A stretch of DNA of 64,000 bases from Comamonas odontotermitis (GCF_014207855.1 NZ_JACHKZ010000020.1:1-64000), one strand, 5' to 3'. Counted from the first letter of the stretch, positions 35,696-44,358 are shown. The notes: a model not told the origin generated them from the letters alone. Program-made: numbers and translations.

Positions 35696-35845
35696 GAGCC
35701 GCTAACACAACCCTTGATACGTCGTTGCTTCGTCGGGGGCGCCTAGCCTTGTCGTACGTCTGTACTGCCTGCGGCTTCGCCTGACGCGGCCCGGCGCCTC
35801 GTCTCAAACGCAAATCTGCGATTTGCTGGGTTGTGTTAGCGGCTC
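35696..35845. mobile_element. 150-bp MITE-like element with 18-bp perfect terminal inverted repeats
   Basis: The ends are GAGCCGCTAACACAACCC and its exact reverse complement, flanked on both sides by TTA. Inside is a palindrome GCAAATC-TGC-GATTTGC near the right end; there is no coding potential. A 3-bp TNA duplication is typical of one IS5-family group, so a non-autonomous IS5-type element is likely. It lies between the SDR and the FAH-family gene and probably arose by insertion into the operon. Confidence 0.8.
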
Positions 35846-35913
35846 TTAGTCTATGCAAGGCGGGGTGGGCTGGGTGTCACGAAGCTGTCGCCTTGCGTTG
35901 CGATCCGTTGTGG

Positions 35914-36675
35914 TCAGTTGGCCCAGCCGCCGTCGATCACATGCGCCTGGCCCGTGGTGAATGCGGCTTCGTCAGACGCCAGGTAGGCCACGAGCGCCGC
36001 GATTTCCTCGGGCTTGCCCACGCGGCCCATGGGCTGACGGGCGATGAAGGCGGCGCGCACTTCGTCCACCGAGCGGCCTTCGTGCTGTGCCTGTGCTGTG
36101 ATGCGCTGGGCAAGCGACGGTGAATCAACCGTGCCGGGGCAGATGGCATTGCAGCGCACGCCCTTGGTGCAGTAATCGGCAGCAATCGACTTGGTCATGC
36201 CGATGACGGCGGCTTTGGAAGCACTGTAGGCAAAGCGGTTGGGCACGCCCTTGATGCTAGATGCCGCTGACGACATGTTGATGATGCTGCCCGCGCCCTT
36301 TTGCAGCATGCCCGGCAGAAAGGCTCGGATGGTGCGGTACATGGCCTTCACATTCAGGTCGAAGGCAAAGTCCCAGTCGGTTTCGCTGCATTCCAGGATG
36401 GAGCCCGCGTGTACGAAGCCTGCGCAGTTGAACAGGATGTCGATGGGCCCCAGCTCGGCGGCCAGCGCTTGCACCTGGGCGTTGTCCAGCACATCAAGCT
36501 GTCGCACCTCCAGGCCGGAGCCTGCGAGCGATTGAATGTTGATGTCGGTGGCGATCACACGAGCGCCTTCGGCAGCCAGCCGCTCTGCACTGGCGCGGCC
36601 GATGCCTTGTCCGGCGGCGGTCACCAGGGCTACCTTGCCTGCAAGGCGTTGGGAGGGGAGGGTCAAGTTGCTCAT
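35914..36675 (-). CDS. SDR-family dehydrogenase, probable 2-keto-3-deoxy sugar acid dehydrogenase
   Basis: A 253-residue classical short-chain dehydrogenase. The cofactor loop is TAAGQGIG near residue 18, NCAG follows near 85, the active-site Tyr-Lys pair is YSASK (about 153) and the C-terminus is VIDGGW. Its pattern (FNCAGFVHAGSILECSETDWDFAFDLNVKAMYR in part) resembles the DHRS6 / LRA5 group, which includes 2-keto-3-deoxy-L-rhamnonate and -fuconate 4-dehydrogenases. Position between kdgT and the FAH-type hydrolase fits. The ATG at 36675 has GGAAAG 11 bases upstream. The 36744 reading overlaps kdgT and is not preferred. Confidence 0.82.
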   Translation of the reverse strand: MSNLTLPSQRLAGKVALVTAAGQGIGRASAERLAAEGARVIATDINIQSLAGSGLEVRQLDVLDNAQVQALAAELGPIDILFNCAGFVHAGSILECSETDWDFAFDLNVKAMYRTIRAFLPGMLQKGAGSIINMSSAASSIKGVPNRFAYSASKAAVIGMTKSIAADYCTKGVRCNAICPGTVDSPSLAQRITAQAQHEGRSVDEVRAAFIARQPMGRVGKPEEIAALVAYLASDEAAFTTGQAHVIDGGWAN

Positions 36676-36730
36676 TCGTTCTTTTCTTTCCTGTCGATCT
36701 TTGCTGGGGATGTCTGGTGGGGCCGGTGGG

Positions 36731-37753
36731 TCAGAAATGACCATCTTGTACCAGTGGGCTGGGGCTTTGCGCAGGTGCAGCTTGCACGGGTTGCTGCTGA
36801 TTTCGTAGCATTCCGTACTTGCGCGCCCACATGGCGGTGAGGATCGGCACCAGGATGGCGGTAAGCAGGCAGGCCGTGGCGGTAATGGCGGTGGCCGAAT
36901 CGGCCATGGGTTTGAGCTCGGGGATCATGTTGCCGATGATCTGCGGATTAGCCACCGCAGCGCCTGCGGTGGAAGAGGCCGCCAGCCCTGCCGTGCCGTT
37001 GCCGCCGCCAATCACCTTGTCGGCCAGGATCAGTGGCACTCCGGTGATGACAATGACCGCCAGGCCGACGAACACGCCGGTGAAACCGCTCTTGGCGATT
37101 ACGCCCAAGTCGATCGAGCAGCCCAGTGCAAAGCCGAAGAAGGGAATCAAGGGATGCACGCAGCGACCAAAGAACTCGCGCAGTTCGGCATCAAGGTTGC
37201 CTAGCGCGAAGCCAATCAGAAACGGCAGCACCGCGCCGACAAAAAGGCGCGGCTCGAACACGGCCACGCCGGTGGCGCCCAGGATCAGCATGCTCACGAG
37301 CGGGCCCGACTCGATGGAGGTAAGCACAAAGGCGCCGGCTTCTTCCTGGGTGCCGTACTGCTGCATCAGCGCGGCGTACAGGCCGCCGTTGGTCATGTCC
37401 ATGGCCGTGACGAGCGCGAGCACCGATAGGCCGGTGAACAGGCCCGTCTGGATGCCTCCGGGCGGTAGCAGCCGGGTTGCGATCATGGCAACTACCCAGG
37501 CCACCAGAATTTTGGTGAGCACCAGGGTGCCTGATTTTTTCAGCACCACGCCCGTGGCCTTGAGGTTGATGGTGGCGCCCATGCAGAAGAACCAGACGGC
37601 CAGGATCGGCACTGTGCCTGTCATCAACCCATTGGTGAACGAGCCGAAGTACTTGCCTGCATCGGGTGCAAAGGTGTGGACGCAGGCGCCCAGCAGCAGG
37701 GGAATCAGCATGAGCCCGCCGGGCACGCGCTCGATGGCTTTTTTGATGTGCAT
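36731..37753 (-). CDS. kdgT: 2-keto-3-deoxygluconate permease
   Basis: A 340-residue membrane protein of the KdgT family, which imports 2-keto-3-deoxygluconate by cation symport. It starts [20 protein letters not shown] and contains [41 protein letters not shown] and [20 protein letters not shown], all typical of KdgT. About ten helices are visible. A GGAAAG ribosome site lies 7 bases before the ATG. It is the first gene of the minus-strand operon, diverging from kduD across a 319-base region with two operator-like palindromes. Confidence 0.93.
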   Translation of the reverse strand: MHIKKAIERVPGGLMLIPLLLGACVHTFAPDAGKYFGSFTNGLMTGTVPILAVWFFCMGATINLKATGVVLKKSGTLVLTKILVAWVVAMIATRLLPPGGIQTGLFTGLSVLALVTAMDMTNGGLYAALMQQYGTQEEAGAFVLTSIESGPLVSMLILGATGVAVFEPRLFVGAVLPFLIGFALGNLDAELREFFGRCVHPLIPFFGFALGCSIDLGVIAKSGFTGVFVGLAVIVITGVPLILADKVIGGGNGTAGLAASSTAGAAVANPQIIGNMIPELKPMADSATAITATACLLTAILVPILTAMWARKYGMLRNQQQPVQAAPAQSPSPLVQDGHF

Positions 37754-37802
37754 GTCTCTTTCCTTGCGCCGCGGCAGGCGCTTTTGTTATGTGTAGTTTG
37801 GC

Positions 37803-37819
37803 TTGTTGTCAGACAACAA
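37803..37819. promoter_or_regulatory. Perfect palindromic operator TTGTTGTC-A-GACAACAA
   Basis: An 8+1+8 perfect inverted repeat 50-66 bases upstream of the kdgT start. The inner TTGTC-N-GACAA is the classic operator shape for GntR/FadR-type regulators of sugar acid genes. No GntR gene is in the window, so the regulator would be encoded elsewhere. Confidence 0.6.
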
Positions 37820-37916
37820 AGTCTTGACGAGTGAAGTGTTTCATAAAAAATCAATGGAAAATCATGCTGTAAACCCTAGGATTTTTGAAAAATACGAATA
37901 ATTTGAGAAAAAATTA

Positions 37917-37927
37917 GAACTAGGTTC
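37917..37927. promoter_or_regulatory. Dyad GAAC-TAG-GTTC, candidate IclR-family operator
   Basis: GAAC and GTTC flank a 3-base spacer in the AT-rich middle of the region; the symmetry continues weakly outward. IclR-family regulators bind short dyads of this sort, and an IclR gene lies just downstream of kduD. Confidence 0.4.
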
Positions 37928-38072
37928 CGAAAAATAAACTTGATTTTTATACTTGTCGTATCTCTTTGGTGGCTGAGCCATGGGCTGTGCAGCTTCTCAG
38001 GCTTGCGAGCCATTGCCGCCATCGCTCTGCCACAGGCGCGATCTCGCTGCGCCATCCAAAAAAGGAAAAGCC

Positions 38073-38870
38073 ATGTCCCAAGCCGCTGCATCGTTCAACC
38101 CTTTTGATCTGCGTGGCCGCGTGGCCATGGTGACGGGGTGCAACACCGGTATCGGCGCAGGCATTGCGGTGGCGCTGGCGCGCGCGGGGGCCGATATCGT
38201 GGGGGTCAACCGCAGCGAGCCCGTCGAGACTGCGCAGCAGGTTTGTGCACTTGGTCGGCGGTTTGTGGCGGTGCGGGCCGATCTGGCATCCATCAGCGCC
38301 ATCCCTGGCGTGATGGAGCAGGCGCTGGCGGAAATGGGCCATGTGGATGTGCTGGTGAACAACGCAGGCATCATCCGCCGCGCCGATGCACTGGATTTCT
38401 CTGAGGAAGACTGGGATGCGGTGATGGACACCAACCTCAAGACACTGTTCTTTCTGTCGCAATCGGTGGCGCGCCACATGCTGGCGCGCGGGGCTGAGCA
38501 GGGTGGTGCATGGCGCGGCGGCAAGATCATCAACATTGCATCGCTGCTGTCGTTTCAGGGCGGCATTCGGGTGCCGTCGTACACGGCGGCCAAGAGTGGG
38601 GTGCTGGGCCTCACCCGCCTGATGGCCAATGAATGGGCGGCCAAGGGTATCAATGTGAATGCGATTGCCCCGGGTTATATCGAAACCAACAATACCGAGG
38701 CGCTGCGCCAGGATGTGGGCCGGGCGCGCGAAATACTGCAGCGCATTCCGGCAGGCCGTTGGGGCGCGCCCCAAGACCTGGGCGGTGCTGCCGTGTTCCT
38801 CGCTTCATCTGCAGCAGACTATGTGCACGGCCATACGCTGGCCGTCGATGGTGGCTGGCTGGCCCGATAA
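38073..38870 (+). CDS. kduD: 2-dehydro-3-deoxy-D-gluconate 5-dehydrogenase (KduD-like SDR)
   Basis: A 265-residue short-chain dehydrogenase with TGCNTGIG in the cofactor loop, VNNAGIIRRADALDFSEEDW (the RRxxxxxFxxxDW context is typical of KduD), active-site SYTAAK and C-terminal VDGGWLAR. KduD interconverts 2,5-diketo-3-deoxygluconate and 2-keto-3-deoxygluconate. A slightly long loop with GAEQGGAWRGGKIIN precedes the catalytic Ser. Start: ATG at 38073 with AAAAGGAAAAG upstream; 37980 is an unlikely extension. It is followed after 48 bases by the IclR regulator, probably in one transcript. Confidence 0.9.
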   Translation: MSQAAASFNPFDLRGRVAMVTGCNTGIGAGIAVALARAGADIVGVNRSEPVETAQQVCALGRRFVAVRADLASISAIPGVMEQALAEMGHVDVLVNNAGIIRRADALDFSEEDWDAVMDTNLKTLFFLSQSVARHMLARGAEQGGAWRGGKIINIASLLSFQGGIRVPSYTAAKSGVLGLTRLMANEWAAKGINVNAIAPGYIETNNTEALRQDVGRAREILQRIPAGRWGAPQDLGGAAVFLASSAADYVHGHTLAVDGGWLAR

Positions 38871-38918
38871 TGGGCTCCATACATTCTCAAAGACATAGAC
38901 CGACCCGTTTTGCTGCCC

Positions 38919-39701
38919 ATGACCACCATCCAGGAAAAATCCGACACCGTAGCTGCCGTCGAAAAGGCCTTTGCCATTCTGGAGTGCCTGGGTAACAGGC
39001 GTGATGTGAGCGTGACTGAACTGGCCCAGCAGTTGGGGCTGTCCAAATCGTCGGTGCACCGGCTGCTGCAGACGCTCAAGGCCCTGGGCTATGTGGCGCA
39101 GGACGGCGAATCGGAGCTGTACCGCGCCACGCTCAAGCTGTTCGAGCTGGGTGGCAAGGCGCTGGAGAACACCGACCTGGTGCGCGAGGCCGACGAGGAC
39201 ATGCGCCGCCTGGGCGAACTCACGCGCGAGACCATTCACCTGGGCGCCCTGGATGAAGATGCCATCATCTACATCCACAAGATCGAATCGGATTTCGGGC
39301 TGCGCATGCAGTCGCGCATTGGGCGGCGCAAGCCCTTGCACAGTACGGCCATCGGCAAGGTGCTGCTGGCGCATATGACGCCGAGCGGGGCGCGGGCACT
39401 GCTGGAGTCGCAGCCCCTGAAGATTTTTACGCCGCAGACGCTGAACACGGTGGAGGCGGTGATGCAGATCCTGCCGCGTGTATGGAAGCTCGGCTTTGCC
39501 GAAGACAACGAAGAGGCTGAACCCGGCCTGCGCTGCATTGCCGTGCCGGTGTTCGACCGCTTTGGCAAGGTGGTTGCGGCGCTATCGATTTCCTTTCCCA
39601 CCATGCGCTGCGATGCGGATACGCCCGAGCGCTACACCTCGCTGTTGAAAGCGGCCAGCCAGTCGATTTCGGGGCGGTTGGGCTGGCGGCCAGAGGCGTA
39701 G
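38919..39701 (+). CDS. kdgR: IclR-family transcriptional regulator (KdgR-like)
   Basis: A 260-residue IclR regulator. The winged helix-turn-helix is near residues 10-75 (VTELAQQLGLSKSSVHRLLQ) and the effector domain follows with ETIHLGALDEDAIIYIHKIES, RKPLHSTAIGKVLLAH and the C-terminal RCIAVPVFD. It is probably the local repressor of the kdgT and kduD transcripts, with a KDG-type ligand, by analogy with KdgR. The upstream TTG at 38910 is less likely than the ATG at 38919. The gene symbol rests on the context and the family resemblance. Confidence 0.8.
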   Translation: MTTIQEKSDTVAAVEKAFAILECLGNRRDVSVTELAQQLGLSKSSVHRLLQTLKALGYVAQDGESELYRATLKLFELGGKALENTDLVREADEDMRRLGELTRETIHLGALDEDAIIYIHKIESDFGLRMQSRIGRRKPLHSTAIGKVLLAHMTPSGARALLESQPLKIFTPQTLNTVEAVMQILPRVWKLGFAEDNEEAEPGLRCIAVPVFDRFGKVVAALSISFPTMRCDADTPERYTSLLKAASQSISGRLGWRPEA

Positions 39702-39765
39702 GCCGCAAAGCGGGGGGCCGCGCACTGGGCGTGGGGCGCACACCGTTCTTGCATGGACGAAGAAA

Positions 39766-39792
39766 AAACCGCTACTTATTCAGTAGCGGTTT
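39766..39792. terminator. Bidirectional intrinsic terminator between kdgR and the SPFH gene
   Basis: AAACCGCTACT, loop TATTC, AGTAGCGGTTT: an 11-bp perfect stem between convergent genes, with A-rich and T-rich flanks. Confidence 0.8.
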
Positions 39793-39835
39793 GTGCTTTA
39801 TGGGTGGGCGCTATAGCCCATTTTTTCCAAATGGA

Positions 39836-40753
39836 TCAATTGCCACGCTGCGTGGTCTGAATCATCTTCATCGCCGAGGTGATCAGGCTGGAGACTTCCG
39901 TCATGTTGCTGGGCACGACCAGGGTGGTGGTCGCATCGCTGGCCAGCTGGCCATAGGCGGTAACGGCCTGCTCGGCCACCTTCAGCTGCACAGCCTGCTC
40001 GCCGCCAGGCTGGCGGATGGCCGCGGCGATGCGTTCCAGCGCCTGCGCGGTCGCGTCAGCCACGGCGGTGATCGATGCGGCCTCACCCTGGGCCTTGTTG
40101 ATCGCAGCTTGTTTTTCACCTTCGGAGCGGGCGATGAATGCCTCGCGCTCGCCGGTGGCAATGTTGATCTGCTCCTGGCGGCGGCCTTCGGATGCGGCAA
40201 TCAGCGCGCGCTTTTCGCGCTCTGCCGTGATCTGCGCCTGCATCGAGCGCAGGATTTCTGCGGGTGGCGTCAGATCCTTGATTTCGTAGCGCAGCACCTT
40301 CACGCCCCAGTTCAGCGCAGCCTCGTCAATGGCAGAAACCACCTGCGCATTGATCATGTCACGCTCTTCAAAGGTCTTGTCGAGTTCGAGCTTGCCGATC
40401 ACGCTGCGCAGCGAAGTCTGTGCCAGCTGGGTGACCGCCATGATGTAGTTGGACGAGCCGTAGCTGGCGCGCATCGGGTCGGTCACCTGAAAATACAGGA
40501 TGCCATCTACCTGCAACTGGGTGTTGTCACGCGTAATGCAGACCTGGCTGGGCACATCGAGCGGGATTTCCTTCAGGCTGTGCTTGTAGGCGACCTTGTC
40601 GACGAATGGAATGATGAAGCGTGGGCCGGGCGCCAGCGTACCGGCATAGCGGCCCAGGCGTTCCTTGACCCACGCATGTTGCTGGGGCACGATCTTGACG
40701 GACATGGCGACAAATATCACCACGATGACAAGGGCAATGAGCGCAATTTCCAT
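39836..40753 (-). CDS. SPFH/Band 7 (stomatin/QmcA-like) membrane protein
   Basis: A 305-residue SPFH protein. The single N-terminal helix EIALIALVIVVIFVAMSVKI leads into the Band 7 domain (VPQQHAWVKERLGRY; PFVDKVAYKHSLKEIPLDVP; ALNWGVKVLRYEIKDLTPP) and a helical Ala/Glu/Lys-rich coiled region to about 260. These proteins form large rings in the inner membrane and often regulate FtsH or other proteases. A companion NfeD gene lies upstream on the same strand, the usual pairing. Start: ATG at 40753 with AGAGGAG upstream; the 40876 start adds a non-conserved extension. Confidence 0.88.
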   Translation of the reverse strand: MEIALIALVIVVIFVAMSVKIVPQQHAWVKERLGRYAGTLAPGPRFIIPFVDKVAYKHSLKEIPLDVPSQVCITRDNTQLQVDGILYFQVTDPMRASYGSSNYIMAVTQLAQTSLRSVIGKLELDKTFEERDMINAQVVSAIDEAALNWGVKVLRYEIKDLTPPAEILRSMQAQITAEREKRALIAASEGRRQEQINIATGEREAFIARSEGEKQAAINKAQGEAASITAVADATAQALERIAAAIRQPGGEQAVQLKVAEQAVTAYGQLASDATTTLVVPSNMTEVSSLITSAMKMIQTTQRGN

Positions 40754-41019
40754 GTGTTCTCCTCTGGGTAGATTCCGGTGGTGACCGCAATGACTGCGGG
40801 CGGCAACGGCCCGGGGGCCTGTGGGCCTGAATGGGGCCCGTAGCCCGATTAAAACATGCGTGCCCTGGCGCGGCACCGCAATGACCTGGGTGGGTGAATG
40901 CTATTGTTTTGGAGGCCGGTCCGCACCACTGGTGCGCTATAGCGGCCGATCTTCCTGGTTTTGATCAAGATATCTGGCCGTGGTGCCGCCACGCCAGGGC
41001 GGCACCCCTGCCGAGGGCA

Positions 41020-41454
41020 TCACGCCGCGGCAGGCTCCACCATCAGCCGGTTGCCATCGAGCCGCACCACGCGGTAGTGGCCGCTGGCCGCGGGTTGCGC
41101 GCCATGCTGCAGCACGGCCGTCCACTGCGCGCCGCGGTAGCGTACCTGGGCGGTGCCGTCGGGCTGCCAGTGGTCCACGGTCAATTGCTCGCCAATGTCC
41201 AGATGAATACTGCGGTCGCTCTGGGTGTTGTGCAGGGCGCCCAGTCGCTTTTGCCGCAGGTAGCACGCGAGGACGGTTGCCGCGCTCACGGCCGCAGCCA
41301 CTACCACCTGCGTTGTCTCGCCAGCGCCCAGGTGCGCGGCAATGGCCGCAGCGGCCAGGCCAATGGCCACCATCAGCAGATACAGTGTGCCCGTCAGCAG
41401 CTCGGCAATCACGGCAATACCCGCCATCAGCCACCAGATACTTGAGAGTGCCAT
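41020..41454 (-). CDS. NfeD-family membrane protein (short form)
   Basis: A 144-residue NfeD1b-type protein: two to three N-terminal helices (WWLMAGIAVIAELLTGTLYLLMVAIGLA; VVVAAAVSAATVLACYL) and a C-terminal OB-fold domain (GEQLTVDHWQPDGTAQVRYRGAQWTAVL). It lacks the protease domain of long NfeD. It partners the SPFH protein downstream (266-base gap). The ATG at 41454 has AAGGAGGAA upstream. Confidence 0.87.
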   Translation of the reverse strand: MALSSIWWLMAGIAVIAELLTGTLYLLMVAIGLAAAAIAAHLGAGETTQVVVAAAVSAATVLACYLRQKRLGALHNTQSDRSIHLDIGEQLTVDHWQPDGTAQVRYRGAQWTAVLQHGAQPAASGHYRVVRLDGNRLMVEPAAA

Positions 41455-41476
41455 TGTCGATTCCTCCTTTTCGCTT

Positions 41477-41494
41477 AGAACGTAAACACGTTCT
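41477..41494. repeat. Solo inverted repeat related to the ends of the 265-bp element
   Basis: AGAACGT-AAAC-ACGTTCT. Its right 11 bases are the reverse complement of the outer end of the MITE at 48998-49262. It may be the scar of a lost copy or a degenerate copy in the nfeD upstream region. Confidence 0.5.
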
Positions 41495-41641
41495 TGGACT
41501 TGTTGCTGCATTGTGCGATATGTTGATCAATTTTGCGGCAATTGACATTCATTACATAAAACGGAGTTCTAAATTCCGTACACTTCGCGCCTGTTTCGTT
41601 TCTTGTCTGTTGTTTGCTCTGTTCATTGTGAGGCACTGCCC

Positions 41642-44191
41642 ATGAAATTTCGTTTTCCCATCGTCATCATCGACGAGGATTTCCGCTCGGAGAACACCTC
41701 CGGTCTGAGCATCCGCGACCTCGCCCATGCGATCGAGGAAGAGGGCTTCGAGGTACTGGGCGTGACCAGCTATGGCGATCTCTCGCAGTTCGCGCAGCAG
41801 CAAAGCCGCGCCAGTGCGTTCATCCTGTCGGTGGATGACGAGGAGTTCACGCAGGGTGGCGACGAAGACCTGATCGTGCGCAATGTGCGCGACTTCATCT
41901 CCGAAGTGCGCCGCAAGAACCCCGATGTGCCGATCTACATCTATGGCGAGACCAAGACCAGCCGCCACCTGCCCAACGACATCCTGCGCGAGCTGCACGG
42001 CTTCATCCACATGTTCGAGGACACGCCCGAGTTCGTGGCCAAGCACATCATCCGCGAAGCCAAGAACTACCTCGAAAGCATTCAGCCGCCGTTTTTCAAG
42101 GCGCTGCTCGACTATGCAGAAGACGGCTCCTACAGCTGGCACTGCCCCGGCCACAGTGGCGGCGTGGCCTTCCTCAAGAGCCCCATCGGCCAGATGTACC
42201 ACCAGTTCTACGGTGAGAACATGCTGCGCGCCGACGTCTGCAACGCGGTGGAAGAACTGGGCCAGCTGCTCGACCACAATGGCGCGATTGGCGAGAGCGA
42301 GCGCAATGCCGCACGCATCTTCAACGCCGACCACTGCTTCTTCGTGACCAATGGCACATCCACCTCCAACAAGATGGTGTGGCACCACACCGTGGCGCCG
42401 GGGGATGTGGTGGTGGTGGACCGCAACTGCCACAAGTCCATCCTGCACTCCATCATCATGACGGGCGCGATTCCTGTCTTCTTGAAGCCCACCCGCAACC
42501 ACTTCGGCATCATCGGCCCGATCCATGAGAGCGAGTTCTCGCCCAAGACGATCGAAGCCAAGATTGCCGCCAACCCGCTGCTCAAGGGCGTGGATCCCAA
42601 GAAGGTCAAGCCGCGCGTGCTCACGCTCACGCAGTCCACCTATGACGGCGTGCTCTACAACACCGAAACCATCAAGCAAAAGCTCGATGGCTACGTGGAC
42701 AACCTGCACTTTGACGAGGCATGGCTGCCGCACGCTGCCTTCCACCCCTTCTATGGCAGCTATCACGCCATGGGCAAGAAGCGCGCGCGTCCCAAACACT
42801 CGGTCGTGTATGCCACGCAATCCATCCACAAGCTGCTGGCCGGTATCAGCCAGGCATCGCACGTGCTGGTGCAGGACAGCCAGACGCAGAAGCTCGATTT
42901 CAACCTGTTCAACGAGGCGTACCTGATGCACACCTCGACCAGCCCGCAGTACAGCATCATTGCCAGCTGCGACGTGGCTGCCGCCATGATGGAGCCGCCG
43001 GGCGGCACCGCGCTGGTGGAGGAGTCGATTGTCGAAGCCCTGGATTTCCGCCGCGCGATGCGCAAGGTGGAAGACGAGTTCGGCAAGAACGACTGGTGGT
43101 TCAAGGTCTGGGGCCCCGAAGATCTGGCCGAAGAGGGCATGGGCCGTGCTGATGACTGGATCATCAAGGGCAAGAAGAGCAAGAGCGGCAAGGCCAGCTC
43201 TAACAGCTGGCACGGTTTTGGCGAACTGGCCGACGGCTTCAACATGCTCGATCCGATCAAATCGACCATCGTCACGCCGGGCCTCAACCTGGACGGCAAG
43301 TTCGACAAGACCGGCATTCCGGCCTCGATCGTGACCAAGTACCTGGCCGAGCACGGCGTGGTGGTTGAGAAGACCGGCCTGTACTCGTTCTTCATCATGT
43401 TCACCATCGGCATCACCAAGGGCCGCTGGAACACCATGCTGACGGCGCTGCAGCAGTTCAAGGACGACTACGAGAAGAACCAGCCGATGTGGCGCATCCT
43501 TCCCGAGTTCTGCCAGCAGCATAAGGTTTACGAGCGCATGGGCTTGCGCGACCTGTGCCAGCACGTGCATGAGCTCTACGCCAAGTACGACATTGCGCGC
43601 CTGACGACCGAGATGTACCTGTCGGAGCTGACGCCCGCGATGAAGCCTTCGGACGCCTACGCGCACATTGCCCGCCGCAAGACGGACCGCGTCGAGATCG
43701 ACCACCTGGAAGGCCGCGTGACCGTGGGCCTGGTCACGCCATACCCACCGGGCATTCCACTTTTGATTCCGGGTGAAGTCTTCAACCGCAAGATCGTGGA
43801 TTACCTCATCTTTGCGCGCGAATTCTCCAAACTCTGCCCCGGTTTCGAGACCGATATCCACGGCCTCGTCGAACTGGTCGACGACAAGGGCGAAGTGCGC
43901 TACTACGCGGACTGCGTGGCGCTGGATGCGGGCGATCAGGCCGTGCAGACGCAGGTAATCTCGGCGCCCGTGGCCGCTGGCAAGAAAACCAGCCCCATGC
44001 TGGCAGGCCGCGCTCCCGCCAAAACCGGCAAGATCAAGACGGAAGCTGCCATGAAAAAGGCGCTGAAGGCGGAAAAGCCTGTTGGCGACGCCAGCGTCGG
44101 CAAGATCTCGCCCGTGGAGAAGACACCGCAGGCCGCTGCCAAGTCCACCAAGACCGCCAAGGCACCCAAGCCACGTACGCCCAAGGCTTGA
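41642..44191 (+). CDS. Lysine/arginine/ornithine decarboxylase (fold type I PLP) with basic tail
   Basis: An 849-residue inducible-type basic amino acid decarboxylase. A wing domain with response-regulator fold (FRFPIVIIDEDF; LSVDDEE) spans about 1-130. The PLP core holds SWHCPGHSGGVAFLKSP, FVTNGTSTSNKMV, the FDEAW cofactor Asp and the Schiff-base Lys in TQSIHKLLAGISQASHV. The C-terminal domain includes VTPYPPGIPLLIPGE. Family proteins end near residue 765; here 83 more residues follow, rich in Lys, Ala, Pro and Thr like a histone H1 tail. Such enzymes make cadaverine, agmatine or putrescine and consume protons; lysine versus arginine cannot be settled by eye. The ATG at 41642 matches family starts. 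Confidence 0.9.
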   Translation: MKFRFPIVIIDEDFRSENTSGLSIRDLAHAIEEEGFEVLGVTSYGDLSQFAQQQSRASAFILSVDDEEFTQGGDEDLIVRNVRDFISEVRRKNPDVPIYIYGETKTSRHLPNDILRELHGFIHMFEDTPEFVAKHIIREAKNYLESIQPPFFKALLDYAEDGSYSWHCPGHSGGVAFLKSPIGQMYHQFYGENMLRADVCNAVEELGQLLDHNGAIGESERNAARIFNADHCFFVTNGTSTSNKMVWHHTVAPGDVVVVDRNCHKSILHSIIMTGAIPVFLKPTRNHFGIIGPIHESEFSPKTIEAKIAANPLLKGVDPKKVKPRVLTLTQSTYDGVLYNTETIKQKLDGYVDNLHFDEAWLPHAAFHPFYGSYHAMGKKRARPKHSVVYATQSIHKLLAGISQASHVLVQDSQTQKLDFNLFNEAYLMHTSTSPQYSIIASCDVAAAMMEPPGGTALVEESIVEALDFRRAMRKVEDEFGKNDWWFKVWGPEDLAEEGMGRADDWIIKGKKSKSGKASSNSWHGFGELADGFNMLDPIKSTIVTPGLNLDGKFDKTGIPASIVTKYLAEHGVVVEKTGLYSFFIMFTIGITKGRWNTMLTALQQFKDDYEKNQPMWRILPEFCQQHKVYERMGLRDLCQHVHELYAKYDIARLTTEMYLSELTPAMKPSDAYAHIARRKTDRVEIDHLEGRVTVGLVTPYPPGIPLLIPGEVFNRKIVDYLIFAREFSKLCPGFETDIHGLVELVDDKGEVRYYADCVALDAGDQAVQTQVISAPVAAGKKTSPMLAGRAPAKTGKIKTEAAMKKALKAEKPVGDASVGKISPVEKTPQAAAKSTKTAKAPKPRTPKA

Positions 44192-44225
44192 TAGGCGCCA
44201 GGGCCTTTCGGCCTGAAGGCAAAAG

Positions 44226-44249
44226 GCAGCACTGCGGTGCTGCTTTTTT
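44226..44249 (+). terminator. Intrinsic terminator of the decarboxylase gene
   Basis: GCAGCAC, loop TGCG, GTGCTGC, then TTTTTT. It starts 34 bases after the stop codon. Confidence 0.88.
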
Positions 44250-44358
44250 ATGGTCGTCTGCGTGTTGAGACCGGCTGGGCGGGGCTACGGGGTTTTTAGT
44301 GGAAATGAGATATGGCGCCCGCCAGTCAAACACTTTCAGCTACGCTTTTTGAAATATC

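Larger units (their letters stand above)
37754..38072. promoter_or_regulatory. Divergent promoter region kdgT / kduD
   Basis: A 319-base AT-rich region between divergent genes. It contains a perfect 17-bp palindrome close to kdgT and an imperfect dyad in the middle, both listed separately. Promoter hexamers could not be assigned with confidence. Confidence 0.6.

Noticed and set aside
41552-43861. 769-codon open frame antisense to the decarboxylase gene
   Set aside because: It mirrors the codon-biased sense gene, has low-complexity His/Val/Leu composition and matches no family.
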